This document shows, one piece after another, positions 37,001-45,395 of a DNA stretch of 64,000 nucleotides. The notes beneath the pieces are model-generated. The model did no database searches and was not told the origin of the DNA. It was given only the letters and a program-made list of their open reading frames with translations. Made by a program: the position numbers and the translations under genes. Source of the stretch: Alteromonas sp. IB21 (GTDB lineage: Bacteria; Pseudomonadota; Gammaproteobacteria; Enterobacterales; Alteromonadaceae); NCBI RefSeq assembly GCF_016405965.1, contig NZ_JAEFCD010000001.1, positions 45,813-109,812 of the forward strand, in the 5' to 3' direction. Each line of letters opens with the position of its first letter. Position 1 is the stretch's first letter.

Positions 37001-37171
37001 CGCAACGCGATAGGATGGGTGGTATTTGGTGGTTTAGGTATTGCCGTAGTATTTACGCTTTATCTAACCCCTGTACTTTACTTAGCCTTAGCTCGCTTTA
37101 CCAAACCCCGTGCAGATGAAAGTGCAAAATTAGAGAAAGAAATGGAAGATGCTCAGGTACATAGCGCCTAG
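34055..37171 (+). CDS. RND efflux pump, inner membrane permease
   Basis: A protein of 1038 residues started at GTG 34055, which has GGAGG 8 nt upstream and overlaps the adaptor gene end. It has an AcrB/HAE1-like layout: TM1 (PVLIVVLNLLIAIAGLAAL), a large periplasmic domain, TM2-6 with the proton-relay aspartates in ATGMIVDDAIVVSENIQRR, a second periplasmic domain and TM7-12 ending GWVVFGGLGIAVVFTLYLTPVLY, with the relay Lys region VMLIGLLAKNAILLIEFA. It exports drugs or other amphiphiles by proton antiport; specificity cannot be read. Confidence 0.94.
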   Translation: MSDPNLASSVNDLPSLSIRRPVLIVVLNLLIAIAGLAALSGLEVRELPDVDTPRVTVTAQFPGASPETVDAEVTGRLEGAVARVSGVKDIYAQSEENSARVRVEFRPGVNLEDAANEVRESVSRVQRQLPDDVEQVAIIRADSDAQAVVSLAISSDTLDMETLTERVDTDVAPLFLSIPGVADVTLNGDRERVLRVSVDPLRLTSFGLSMSDIADALSLAPFDVPAGSIQSAEQALIVRADATSVSAEDVGNIVVTGDIRINDVASVFFGPADTTSVVRLDGTPVIGVGVIRQASSNTIEISDEVLAMVADLDKRFTDMNIVVTADDAEFIRDSVKEVVISLSLTVALVIVTLLVFIGSWRATIVPALSIPVSLAGALAIIWGMGFSINILTLLALVLATGMIVDDAIVVSENIQRRRSMGLGARAAAVVGTREVFFAVVATTAVLASVFIPIAFLPSTAGRLFREFGGVLAGAVVISSFVALSLVPALTARLKVKPASKDGLFSKTFGKFGHACLRLYQASLLKALKYGWVVGILSLAAGGGAYILAQNIDNELLPSEDRGTIRIFARGPDGAGLNFMDRQAEKMEELLMPYVENGTIDSIYTVVGSWDPNIVFITAPLKHWDERDKSLQDVVNEIRPKLQQIPGAPGNAFGGNSLNLRGQGGGLEIALTGDTYENIFSAAQRFSRQLEETLPELGRPRISYDPTQPQMRVNIDRRRAEELGVPLTDIASTLRAAVNGDDIADLNVGDQAIPIMLQTNNRSTLDPSELTSLYVKSNDGNLVPLSSVAFISEEGVAAELERQAQRRAIKIEMELPEDVALSDVVEKIRTLGLDTLPDGIGLVFLGEAQTFEETSKQVALTYILAFVIVLLVLAAQFESVNSAVVVMLTVPFGIAAAVYALFLTGTSINIYSQIGLVMLIGLLAKNAILLIEFADQLRDKGFDVYDAIVEAGKVRLRPIMMTLVSTILGGLPLILSTGAGAEARNAIGWVVFGGLGIAVVFTLYLTPVLYLALARFTKPRADESAKLEKEMEDAQVHSA

Positions 37172-37280
37172 TTGGCGAGTGTTTGAGCGTTTTATAGAAA
37201 GTAAACCTAAACTGTTATCCTGTCGGTAAAAGACGCGCTCGCCAATTTGCATTCAGGTGATAGTTTAGGTTCGCTATGTA
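37158..37280. repeat. interleaved inverted repeats after the RND gene
   Basis: Three perfect inverted pairs lie within 123 nt: TACATAGCG (37158-37166) with CGCTATGTA (37272-37280), TTGGCGAG (37172-37179) with CTCGCCAA (37238-37245), and AACCTAAACT (37204-37213) with AGTTTAGGTT (37262-37271). Pairs two and three interleave, so they form either a pseudoknot or alternative folds. The element covers the pump's last codons and the gap to the convergent hydrolase gene. No T-run is present. Confidence 0.6.
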
Positions 37281-37289
37281 AGCAATTGT

Positions 37290-38525
37290 TCACTCGCTTT
37301 TGCAGAAAGCTGCGGCCTCATCTTTTCCGATAAATGCAGTTAACTGGTCTACTATCTTTTCGAAATAAGGGTTGTAGGTTAGCCTTGCGTAAACGTGAGG
37401 CTTCTCTTTCTCTGTAGGCTCATAACCCCAAGGCCCAAACCAAACCTCCTCTCCCGCGATACAGCGTGATTCTTTTTCGTCGCTTTGACCATTGTCACAA
37501 ATTCGAAAATCACTTTGCGTGCCATATAGTGAGTTGTCAGAAGAGAAAAGCGTACTCATGTGAGATGCCGCGCTAATGCGCTGCTCTGGTAATTTCATCG
37601 TTTGAACGATAAGCGAATTTGAAGGTATGTCAGGCTCACTTTCCCCCTGCCACACTAAACACTTTTTTGGGTGAATGAAATTGTCCTTAAATTGCTGAGC
37701 AATGGTTAGCGTATCAACAACGCTGTCTTTTTCTGCAACAACCATGAAAACGGGCAAATTCAATTTACTTTGTTTGCTTGCTGATGCAGAAAACAAATCT
37801 TGAAGCGCATTAACGCTTTCTTGGTAGGCTGCAAAGCCCGGCATAGCGGTGGAATTATATCGGCTTGGATTATCCTCCTCTTCAACATTAGGCCACGGAA
37901 ACAGTGAGTCAATGTAAGGCGCTAAACGAGAGACAAAAAAGCGAGATTTGTATGCTGGAGAAAAGTGTACAAGCCCTTTTATGTCGAGTTGATCGGCCAT
38001 CGTAAAACTGGTGATGGCGGTTAAGTTTGCTCCTGTCGAAAAACCACCCAGGTAAAGGTTATCGACTTCGCTAGAAAACAGCTTGATGTGATGATTTGTT
38101 TCCTTTTGCCATTGCTGATAGCTGACATTTAGCATGTCTCCAGGTTTAGAGCCATGACCCGGCAATAAGATAGTTCTGACATGAACCCCCTCCCGACACA
38201 AAGCGCTGGCGATGTCTCGAAAGAAAAACGGAGAATCACCTAATCCATGAACAAGTAGTAGCCCTTTCTCGGTGTACTGAGAGCCGCATTCAAACGGCAT
38301 ATTCATGGTGACTTCTTTTGCTTTATCGTCAGAAATGAACGCTCTATGCTGGTAAAGGTAAGCTTCAACTTCTTCTAAGTAAGCGCTAAAAGGCTGAATC
38401 CCAACAGGAAACTGTTTTTCGCTGGCACTGAATTGAGAACTGTGTGAAGAATGACAGCCGCTCAACATTAAAAGCGACAGTGAAGCGGCACATGTAAATG
38501 CCGCTTTAATTACAAGGTTTGACAT
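37290..38525 (-). CDS. Lipoprotein alpha/beta hydrolase (esterase/lysophospholipase-like)
   Basis: A protein of 411 residues. The signal peptide ends in the lipobox MLSGC (Cys about 24). The alpha/beta hydrolase fold shows GLLLVHGLGDSPFFFRDIA (oxyanion region), a nucleophile elbow YLGGFSTGAN (GxSxG with Ser about 167), an acid-region VVAEKDSVVD and a candidate catalytic His in AASHMSTLF. Ester or monoacylglycerol substrates are plausible but not demonstrable. It is predicted to be membrane-anchored facing the periplasm. It is followed downstream by the convergent RND gene. Confidence 0.85.
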   Translation of the reverse strand: MSNLVIKAAFTCAASLSLLMLSGCHSSHSSQFSASEKQFPVGIQPFSAYLEEVEAYLYQHRAFISDDKAKEVTMNMPFECGSQYTEKGLLLVHGLGDSPFFFRDIASALCREGVHVRTILLPGHGSKPGDMLNVSYQQWQKETNHHIKLFSSEVDNLYLGGFSTGANLTAITSFTMADQLDIKGLVHFSPAYKSRFFVSRLAPYIDSLFPWPNVEEEDNPSRYNSTAMPGFAAYQESVNALQDLFSASASKQSKLNLPVFMVVAEKDSVVDTLTIAQQFKDNFIHPKKCLVWQGESEPDIPSNSLIVQTMKLPEQRISAASHMSTLFSSDNSLYGTQSDFRICDNGQSDEKESRCIAGEEVWFGPWGYEPTEKEKPHVYARLTYNPYFEKIVDQLTAFIGKDEAAAFCKSE

Positions 38526-38555
38526 TATTTATAGGTCTATATTCGATACCTTGAA

Positions 38556-38948
38556 TTATTGAAGGGTATCTTTTCCTGAAACTAGTGCTTTAGCCAATAA
38601 CTTATGGGTAAGAAGCGAGAGCAGTTCCGTTTCTTCTTCACTACGCTCCCCGTCTACACCGGTTATCGCCATCGCAACTTCTAATGTTTTTTCAGCATCA
38701 AATGACAAGTCATTCTTTAGACTGCGTAAAAAAGTAATTGCATCGCCCGTGTCGATAGCCTTTCGAGTTTGATAGATAGTGTCGTTTAAAAACGCTTCGC
38801 GGCATATTGGGCTCTGCCAATCGAGCGATTCTACCATTGAGCTAAGATAATCCTGTTCAGACAGCGTTACCATACCGTCAACTTGATAAAGTAATACTGA
38901 TAATTTGATTAGGGCCTGATTAAAGCTTTGTTGTTCTGATAATTGCAT
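38556..38948 (-). CDS. TerB-like helical protein (second in window)
   Basis: A protein of 130 residues, all-helical. The N-terminal motif LSVLLYQVDGMVTLSEQDYLSSMV and C-terminal motif VAMAITGVDGERSEEETELLSLL each carry the VDG-type acidic turn of TerB-like proteins. It lies 30 nt before the hydrolase gene and is probably co-transcribed with it. It is shorter than and clearly different from the TerB-like protein at 17944. The function is unknown. Confidence 0.75.
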   Translation of the reverse strand: MQLSEQQSFNQALIKLSVLLYQVDGMVTLSEQDYLSSMVESLDWQSPICREAFLNDTIYQTRKAIDTGDAITFLRSLKNDLSFDAEKTLEVAMAITGVDGERSEEETELLSLLTHKLLAKALVSGKDTLQ

Positions 38949-39364
38949 AACACTCTTCCTCTTCGTACTGTACGCGGCAGTACCACAACATGTACTGCAT
39001 CCTGCAGTAGCGATAGTTTTGCGTTTACGTCACTGATTTTGATACTACGCGCAACGATAGCGCGATAACGAATCACTTGCTTTAGTAACCTAGACCAATG
39101 AATTGACCGTAATGTTACTCTGCAATGAAGCTTTTAGTTCAGCATGTTAAATAAGTGTAAACACTTACTGTATTATAGGTGCTTTTACACAGGTTCCAAG
39201 TATTGTACATCGTAAAAAAGTAAGAACTTTTTTGACGGTATGATTATTGGAGAAACTTGGGGCATAGACATTAACCATGGCCCTGTCGGACCTTGATGTG
39301 GTGATTAGGTGGAAAGATAAACGCCCAGCAGACGTTAAAGTCTATCGCTAGGCGCACTTCATAT
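38949..39364. other. gene-free region with short dyads
   Basis: About 415 nt with no credible reading frame. It should hold the promoter of the TerB-hydrolase pair. Dyads noticed: AAAAAAGT/ACTTTTTT near 39215-39235, and a nested pair near 39321-39354 (CGCCCAGC with GCTAGGCG, one mismatch, enclosing AGAC/GTCT). None has a clear terminator T-run. Confidence 0.4.
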
Positions 39365-39405
39365 TGACATCACACTAGCACTATCTTAGTCCTAGTGTGA
39401 TGTCA
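39365..39405 (-). repeat. perfect hairpin overlapping the mksF stop codon
   Basis: A perfect 14-bp inverted repeat (39365-39378 with 39392-39405, TGACATCACACTAG) encloses a 13-nt loop. The minus-strand stop codon (39383-39381) sits inside the loop, and the last codons form one arm. There is no T-run downstream. It may protect the mRNA 3' end or act as an unusual terminator. Confidence 0.65.
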
Positions 39406-40598
39406 TTAATATAAAAATTTCCCGTGTAAACCGCATCATTTTGGCCATGAGACTCTAGTGCGAAAAATTGCTTGTCTTCACTGGTTAGCGCTTGATATCC
39501 ACCAATGACTTGATAAATCCATACTTCGGGATCGAAGTCTAAATCGTGCTCTTCATAGTAATTCAGCGCTGTCTTTGGCTGACCTGAGTCAATGACCTCA
39601 CAGAAATACGCTTCTACTGCCTGCTGTAGCGGATCGCTTTCTAATGACAACGTTGATTGTTCCGTGACTTCAATATCGACCGGTTTAGTTTCTTCGTGCT
39701 TGGACTGACGTTTGTGAATGTGAGTCAACGAACCGACTATATGCTGATAGTCTGCTTCATGTTCTACGTTATTCACGTCGGGGGCAGCATTTGAAATGAT
39801 GGAATCTGACTGGTTGAACAATACGGGAACGTTGGTAAGGTTGGCATAGTTGCCAGGCGCAAAATCAGGCTGCTGCTCCATATGAAGCAAAAATCCCTTG
39901 AGTAAGCGAGTACGACCTTGGAACTCTCTGAATCTACCAAGCAGATCTAGCAAGCGAGCTTGTACTACCGATAACTCCTGCGCAGCTTTGGCAAAACGCT
40001 GCTGCAGCGACACCACCAATAAATGACGAAGTTCACGGTTAGAGCCCGCCAACTCACTTAATTCATCGAAACGAAAACACTCAAGTTGTGCTAATAAGTC
40101 TGTGACCTGCCCTTGTGCTAGTTCGTTTTCACGAATTTTAGCTTCAACGGAAGACACATAGCCGAATTCATTATTAATACGACCGAACATGACACGTACA
40201 CTGTTACTTAAGGATTCTGAGAGCTGGTAAACGTGCTCAGTCAAATCGCCCATATGGGCGGCGGCTTCGTTGTATTTACCGTAATGAAGCGCCTCTTTGT
40301 AGTGCTCGGTTAAGGTTTTAAGACTTGCCAACAACGCACCAATATTAGCATTAATGGTGCGGTTGCGTTCGTCTTGTAAACTGCCTTCTAAAAGTGTTCT
40401 TACCGCGCTTTTTAGGCGAAGTTCACTTTGTGCTTCTGGGCGCCATAACACGCCGAGCTGCACCAACTGCTCAAGCACTTTTGGGCTGTGATCGCGCTCT
40501 CTAACCGAACCGTTTACATACGCTTGCATGATAAGGTCACTGTGACGACCCAGCGCATTTAACAGTTTGGTACCCGCCTGAATTAACACTTGGCTCAT
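39381..40598 (-). CDS. mksF: MksF/JetA-like kleisin subunit of an SMC complex
   Basis: A protein of 405 residues, mainly helical. The N-terminal part is winged-helix-like (about 5-60), then there is a long helical region (about 75-240) with a coiled-coil stretch, an acidic linker and a C-terminal domain (LQQAVEAYFCEVIDSGQP onward, about 315-395). It is third in a three-gene operon in which each gene overlaps the next by about 4 nt. Such proteins in related marine bacteria have, as I recall, often been annotated misleadingly as phosphoenolpyruvate carboxylase. The kleisin assignment is by context with the SMC and MksE genes. Confidence 0.7.
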   Translation of the reverse strand: MSQVLIQAGTKLLNALGRHSDLIMQAYVNGSVRERDHSPKVLEQLVQLGVLWRPEAQSELRLKSAVRTLLEGSLQDERNRTINANIGALLASLKTLTEHYKEALHYGKYNEAAAHMGDLTEHVYQLSESLSNSVRVMFGRINNEFGYVSSVEAKIRENELAQGQVTDLLAQLECFRFDELSELAGSNRELRHLLVVSLQQRFAKAAQELSVVQARLLDLLGRFREFQGRTRLLKGFLLHMEQQPDFAPGNYANLTNVPVLFNQSDSIISNAAPDVNNVEHEADYQHIVGSLTHIHKRQSKHEETKPVDIEVTEQSTLSLESDPLQQAVEAYFCEVIDSGQPKTALNYYEEHDLDFDPEVWIYQVIGGYQALTSEDKQFFALESHGQNDAVYTGNFYINDITLGLR

Positions 40599-41230
40599 AT
40601 TAAGCTACCTTGCGAAATGGCGGCCTCCGCCTGCTCGGATAAACTTAACGCTTCAGTTTCATCAATAAAGCGAAGCATCTCGTACAAGTGTTCAATTTTA
40701 CCCGTGCCTAAATAAATCTGTTTGTCTGGATTTGGCTTAATCAAATAGCCCATTTCGGTTAAGCGTTTAAATACCTGCTTAAGCTGACCATCTAAATTCA
40801 CACTGGTAGAGCCGAACATGCGGTAACGCGATATTTTTTCTAGCTGCTCCGCATAGGCCGGTGTGTCTTCAATGGTCGTTTGCAGTTCATTTAAACGGAT
40901 GGCGCTTCCCATGGTAATGGGCATGTCAGATTCGTTCGCTTGCTGTACGAGTAACAACCATTCAACTAAAGGAACTAAATTAGACGCCGTATCTTGAAAC
41001 TGCTGAGTGAGCACTTTGCGCTCGCTCTCACCTATGGTGAGGTAGCTTGCAAAAAATACATCCCCTTCTGCGGTAGTTGATAATGTGCGGTTCAACAGTG
41101 CTAAGTGCGGCGCTAACTGTGCGGCATTGTCTCTTGATTTAAGAAAGCGCCACGCTTCCTCGTCGGTCACCTGACAAATAAACGCGCCTTGTAAAAGTGC
41201 ACTTAGTACACGGCCTTTTTCTGTCATCAT
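40595..41230 (-). CDS. mksE: MksE/JetB-like SMC accessory subunit
   Basis: A protein of 211 residues. It starts GRVLSALLQGAFICQVTDEEAWRFL and ends with a winged-helix-like segment (LKQVFKRLTEMGYLIKPNPDKQIYLGTGKIEHLYEMLRF in two pieces around residues 150-190), as in MksE/JetB proteins that form dimers on the kleisin. The ATG overlaps the SMC gene stop (ATGATGA) and its own stop overlaps the next ATG, so the three subunits are translationally coupled. Confidence 0.75.
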   Translation of the reverse strand: MMTEKGRVLSALLQGAFICQVTDEEAWRFLKSRDNAAQLAPHLALLNRTLSTTAEGDVFFASYLTIGESERKVLTQQFQDTASNLVPLVEWLLLVQQANESDMPITMGSAIRLNELQTTIEDTPAYAEQLEKISRYRMFGSTSVNLDGQLKQVFKRLTEMGYLIKPNPDKQIYLGTGKIEHLYEMLRFIDETEALSLSEQAEAAISQGSLI

Positions 41231-44200
41231 GCTGATGTCTCCTTACCCGCTACTTCATCGTCTTTTAGTGCTTCTTTTTTTAATTTTATACGCGCCCCTA
41301 TCGAGCTTGCTTTTGGCTGAACGACCTGCAGTTGGCGAGTGACTTTATCGATTAGATAGCGATTTTCAAACAGCGTTAATACTTCCGACTCAGGGTTAGG
41401 AAACGCGCCGACAACGCTAATATTATTGTTCTGGCATGCCTCAAAAATTTTCTTCACGTTGTTTTGGTGAAGTGTGCCTAATTCATCAATAGGCCAATGC
41501 ACGGTAGCATCAGCATCGCCACGAAGAAGGCGGGTGAAAGCTAATAGGAATTTACACAGAATAAGGTAGGCCATACCGTGGCTTGATGACTCATTGAGCT
41601 GTCGGTCAGTACGAATGACGAGGTCACTGTTACCTTCACGCAAATGAAGCTCGATATCAAGAAGCTTGCTGATGCCGCCAGTAAGCGCAGCACGGCCCAG
41701 AATATCGAGGACCCGGCGCATACTTTGACCGTATTCTTCCTCCGGTAGCTCATTTGCGCCCTCTTCCATCCAATGCTCGTAAAGCTTCCTAAACTGCTCC
41801 AGCTCAGGCCAGAATTCAAGTTCGCTGATACGAGAACGGATTTTGACAGCAGAGTCTGACACCCCGTCCAACGATAAATCGCCATCGACCTCTTGGGTAA
41901 TTCGACGACTCTGCGACACAATGCGCTTATCGATATCTGCAAGAACAAAATAGTACTGTGAAAGGTCAGCCCCGAAAATACGCCCTTGCTCACGCAAGCC
42001 CTGCAGCTTCTGTGGAACGATGACATTGAGAAGCTGTGCCAAATGCGACACCATACGGCGGTGATCAAAGCTCTTCACGCCGTGAGCGTTAATTGTGGCG
42101 CATTCCTCTCGAGCGCGTTCCCACGTGTCTGATAAACCTGTACCCGCTTGCGCGGCAATCAACTGATCAAACCTTTCTACGTAAGCACGAATATCGCTGA
42201 GCAAGTTTTCTCGCTCTTGAAGCTGACTTTGCACTTCTGAAATACGCTGACTGATACTCACGTCATCGTGTTTAATCTCAGCAGTCTCATCCCCAGCATG
42301 CAGCGTTAGCTTAGCTAGCGATTTACTTAATGTTTTAACCTGCTCCAGGTGGTCGCTGGCGGTTTTAAGCGTTGCTTCTAATTGCACATGCTGTTCTTGA
42401 AGCTGTTCTCTTGCCGTCTTGTAGGTTGCCTGCTTACTCGCCAAGCTTCTTTCGGATTCACCGAGTAGCTTGCGCGCTTTAGATAAGCCTTCCTGCCATA
42501 CAACCTTTTGTTTCGTGAATACATTGGAATACCAGCGTTCGTAGTCAGCCACTTTATGTCGATGGGTTTCAGTGCGCGTGATATCTTCTTTCAGCTTATT
42601 GATTTGCTTTTTAAGCTGGCCTATTTCATCTACGTCTACACCGCGATTGCTTAACTCACTTTCCAGCCAGTCTTGCATATTCTTACGGTCTTGCGCCGCG
42701 CTCTCTTTCGCTTTGCGCATATCGTTATCGGCTTGGGAAATCCTCGCTTCGCTATCAGCAATAAGCTGTTGCCAATGGAATTTGTGTTCGGTTTCCGCTT
42801 CGCGCTGCTGATCTTTTATCTCATCTCGACTCAGCTCAAACTGTGCCTTTGCTTGCTTTTGAGACTGCTGATTGGCTTCCAGCTTAGTTTTTGCTTTTTG
42901 CTTACGGGCAGATAAGGCCTGCTGATATTCACTGAGTACTGTGTCTCGGTCTTGCTGTGCACGTTTGCGCGTCGCTTCTGCGCTTTTTACTGTGTTATCT
43001 TTTTGCGTAACCACGAGTTCTGCGTTGCGCACGTCTTCGTTTGCTTTTGCAAGACGCTGCTCACATTCGTTTTGTGCTGCGTGTGCCGCAGCCTGACGCA
43101 CTTCCGCTTCGTGTAGCTGCTGCTTAAGCGCTTGCTCGGTAAAGGCATAATCAGGTGTATCAAGCTCAGTGAGCGCTAATTTAACACCATTGAATATGTC
43201 GCTAACGCCCGCCGAGTCTGTCACCATGGTAGGCGCCAAATCGGTACGATCTAATAATTCTGGTCGAATGACTTTTCCAAGCGACAACTCCCAGTCGTCA
43301 ACATTAGCGCGCAGGAATTCAAGTAGCGACCCTTCGCCGGGGTATAAAAGCGCATTAATTTTATTAACGGCTTTTTCTTCTTGCTGAAAAGCATTACGCG
43401 CTTTATCCAACGCGCTTGAACACTCTTTGCGAAACTCTACTGACTTGCTGTGGGCCTGCTGAGCTTGTCTTAATTCACCGCGCGCCGCATCTTCATTAAT
43501 CGATGCTTCTTTTATGGCCGCATCAAGAATATCTAACTGAGATTGCTCAAACTCGTTGTAGCCCGCATTGCTAAGCGAAGCCTTAAGCTCGGCTTCTGCT
43601 ACTTTCAGCTCATTTAAACTAGTTTGGTAATCATTCTGTAGCGCACTGAGCTGACCATTATAATCGCCTTGAATACGGCTTAATGCTTCACGCTCGTTTT
43701 GCTGCTGCTGCGCTTTATTCTCAGCGGCTTCTTGTCGTGCAGCCGACATTTCTTCCAACGTGATTGAGAGCTTCTCGCCTAGTTCAGCTAAGCGCTTGTT
43801 GTATGCAGATTCAATATCTTGGTGTTTTTCGGTTAGCAAAACATAGCGACTGTCGGCCATGGCTTTTTCATTTTGCCATTGGGCTAGATTTGCCACGTCT
43901 TCTTTCAGCTGTTCAATGTTCTCGTCTTGCCATTTATCGAATTCACGCTCTACTGTATCCAATTCACTCGTGAACTTTTCAACATCGGCGCGGGCAGACG
44001 AAATAACCTGGTTCAAGTGATCACGGGTATCCCCCCACTCACTGTCAGTTTGCTTGCGTTGAAAGCTGTTTTCATCAAGCTCATTTTTTGTGGTTTCAAC
44101 ACGTGCAGCTAAATAAGTTTTATCAAGTTCAAAACTATGTTTCAGGTTAGCAAGCACTTGCTCTGTGCTTGTCAGAGCCATGTCAGCCTGTTCAAGTTTA

Positions 44201-44949
44201 GAAAACTCTGGGCGAATTTTATCGAACTGCTTAATTAAGTGACACTCTTTGATCCAGTCATCTACGCGGTGGCGACTCAGGCCTGAAGTCGGTGGTGTAA
44301 CGCCATCCTCTTCCAAGATAGCCGCTATCATGGCTTTGATAGTTTCCATCTTGCCTTCTTTGGAGTGAACCGCTTTTGCCAACTTCTCGATATGACGCAT
44401 GTGCTTTGACGGCTCGCACAGGCTAAAGATTTTGGCGTAACCCAATAGTTCGCGAGCGTTGTTGCTTTGGTTTAGCACGCCATGATCGTTTTGAATAATT
44501 GCGCGGAAGTCTTTGGTATTAAGCAAGCTGGTTACCATGACGTTGTTACGCTTCATGGCGCGGGCAAGCTCGGCACTGCTAACGCTTGCGTGTTTACCGC
44601 TCTTTTGCTCTATCAGATAGTCGTTGATATCAAACGGTTTTCCAATTAACCGGTAGTTTACTCCGGTACCGTTAGAACTTAATACAGCTTGGCAAAGGTC
44701 ACCCTCGGCGCGGGTGTATTCGTAAATAATAAAGCTAGACAGGCGAGGTAGATACCAACGTTCAAAACTGTCTCTGGTGGCGGGCACAACGCGACTGGGA
44801 TATTCGCCGTAAAAGACAGGGATCAGTCGCTGTAGTGTAGTTTTACCCGACGCATTGGTACCACAAATATTGGTGTGTCCATCAAGCTTTAGCTCGACCA
44901 CGCCTGGTAAATGCGTGTCGATAAGAATAATACGTTTTAAGCCTGCCAT
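41227..44949 (-). CDS. mksB: MksB/JetC-like SMC ATPase (DUF3584-type)
   Basis: A protein of 1240 residues with SMC architecture. The N-terminal ATPase half has Walker A GTNASGKTTLQRL (about 30-42), then there are two very long coiled-coil stretches (about 250-470 and 620-960, rich in Glu/Gln/Lys/Ala), a hinge-like non-coiled region between them (about 520-620, SLLEFLRANVDDWELSLGKV), and a C-terminal half with the signature-like SSHGMAYLILCKFLL (about 1120) and Walker B VHWPIDELGTL (about 1154). It belongs with MukB/MksB-type SMCs rather than Smc or RecN. It is first in the operon, unlike typical mksFEB/jetABC order. No jetD/mksG nuclease gene is adjacent. Confidence 0.82.
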   Translation of the reverse strand: MAGLKRIILIDTHLPGVVELKLDGHTNICGTNASGKTTLQRLIPVFYGEYPSRVVPATRDSFERWYLPRLSSFIIYEYTRAEGDLCQAVLSSNGTGVNYRLIGKPFDINDYLIEQKSGKHASVSSAELARAMKRNNVMVTSLLNTKDFRAIIQNDHGVLNQSNNARELLGYAKIFSLCEPSKHMRHIEKLAKAVHSKEGKMETIKAMIAAILEEDGVTPPTSGLSRHRVDDWIKECHLIKQFDKIRPEFSKLEQADMALTSTEQVLANLKHSFELDKTYLAARVETTKNELDENSFQRKQTDSEWGDTRDHLNQVISSARADVEKFTSELDTVEREFDKWQDENIEQLKEDVANLAQWQNEKAMADSRYVLLTEKHQDIESAYNKRLAELGEKLSITLEEMSAARQEAAENKAQQQQNEREALSRIQGDYNGQLSALQNDYQTSLNELKVAEAELKASLSNAGYNEFEQSQLDILDAAIKEASINEDAARGELRQAQQAHSKSVEFRKECSSALDKARNAFQQEEKAVNKINALLYPGEGSLLEFLRANVDDWELSLGKVIRPELLDRTDLAPTMVTDSAGVSDIFNGVKLALTELDTPDYAFTEQALKQQLHEAEVRQAAAHAAQNECEQRLAKANEDVRNAELVVTQKDNTVKSAEATRKRAQQDRDTVLSEYQQALSARKQKAKTKLEANQQSQKQAKAQFELSRDEIKDQQREAETEHKFHWQQLIADSEARISQADNDMRKAKESAAQDRKNMQDWLESELSNRGVDVDEIGQLKKQINKLKEDITRTETHRHKVADYERWYSNVFTKQKVVWQEGLSKARKLLGESERSLASKQATYKTAREQLQEQHVQLEATLKTASDHLEQVKTLSKSLAKLTLHAGDETAEIKHDDVSISQRISEVQSQLQERENLLSDIRAYVERFDQLIAAQAGTGLSDTWERAREECATINAHGVKSFDHRRMVSHLAQLLNVIVPQKLQGLREQGRIFGADLSQYYFVLADIDKRIVSQSRRITQEVDGDLSLDGVSDSAVKIRSRISELEFWPELEQFRKLYEHWMEEGANELPEEEYGQSMRRVLDILGRAALTGGISKLLDIELHLREGNSDLVIRTDRQLNESSSHGMAYLILCKFLLAFTRLLRGDADATVHWPIDELGTLHQNNVKKIFEACQNNNISVVGAFPNPESEVLTLFENRYLIDKVTRQLQVVQPKASSIGARIKLKKEALKDDEVAGKETSA

Positions 44950-45194
44950 AGTGTTCCTGTATCAATAACTCTGCCACGCGAAATGCCACGCAGCACTAAA
45001 CGGTACTCGCTTGCGTATGCCCAAAAAAGGCTAAAAACTGCATGCTTATATCACAGCAAGTACACGCGTACGATGTAGCCCGTCAGTGTATTATGAATTC
45101 GCTAATTTGCACAGACGCAGGTTGATTTGTTGGTTATAAAGCGCGCTATTGTGATGAAGTTTCTGGAACACTTTTTGAAGTAAATCGATTCTCT

Positions 45195-45395
45195 TTGGTT
45201 GAGATACTCGACGTAGCGTTGGTAATTATTAACAAGCTTGATATCGACAGGTGGCGGGGTGTTGCGGATGAAGACTCTATTCGCCTTAAAATGGGGTATT
45301 TAGCGTTCTGTCGCTGGCTAAACAAATCACGAGAGCAAGAGGGTCGCATGAAGTTTGTGGATTTTGTAATGAGTAGAGAAATGGCCCCAAAATGA
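45195..45395 (+). CDS. Possible small gene or gene fragment, unknown
   Basis: A 66-codon frame from TTG with no good ribosome site; the same frame is open back to 45126 without any ATG, GTG or TTG before 45195. The residues look protein-like (DIDRWRGVADEDSIRLKMGY, LAFCRWLNKS), which is why it is listed. It could be a 5'-truncated remnant or chance. The rest of the 44950-45526 gap shows no other gene; it must hold the mksBEF promoter on the minus strand. Confidence 0.25.
   Translation: MVEILDVALVIINKLDIDRWRGVADEDSIRLKMGYLAFCRWLNKSREQEGRMKFVDFVMSREMAPK

Noticed and set aside
39381..44949. A full four-gene Wadjet (jetABCD) defence system
   Set aside because: No JetD/MksG-like nuclease is found next to the three SMC genes: 39380-38949 is empty and the next downstream gene is a TerB-like protein. 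Only the SMC part is claimed.
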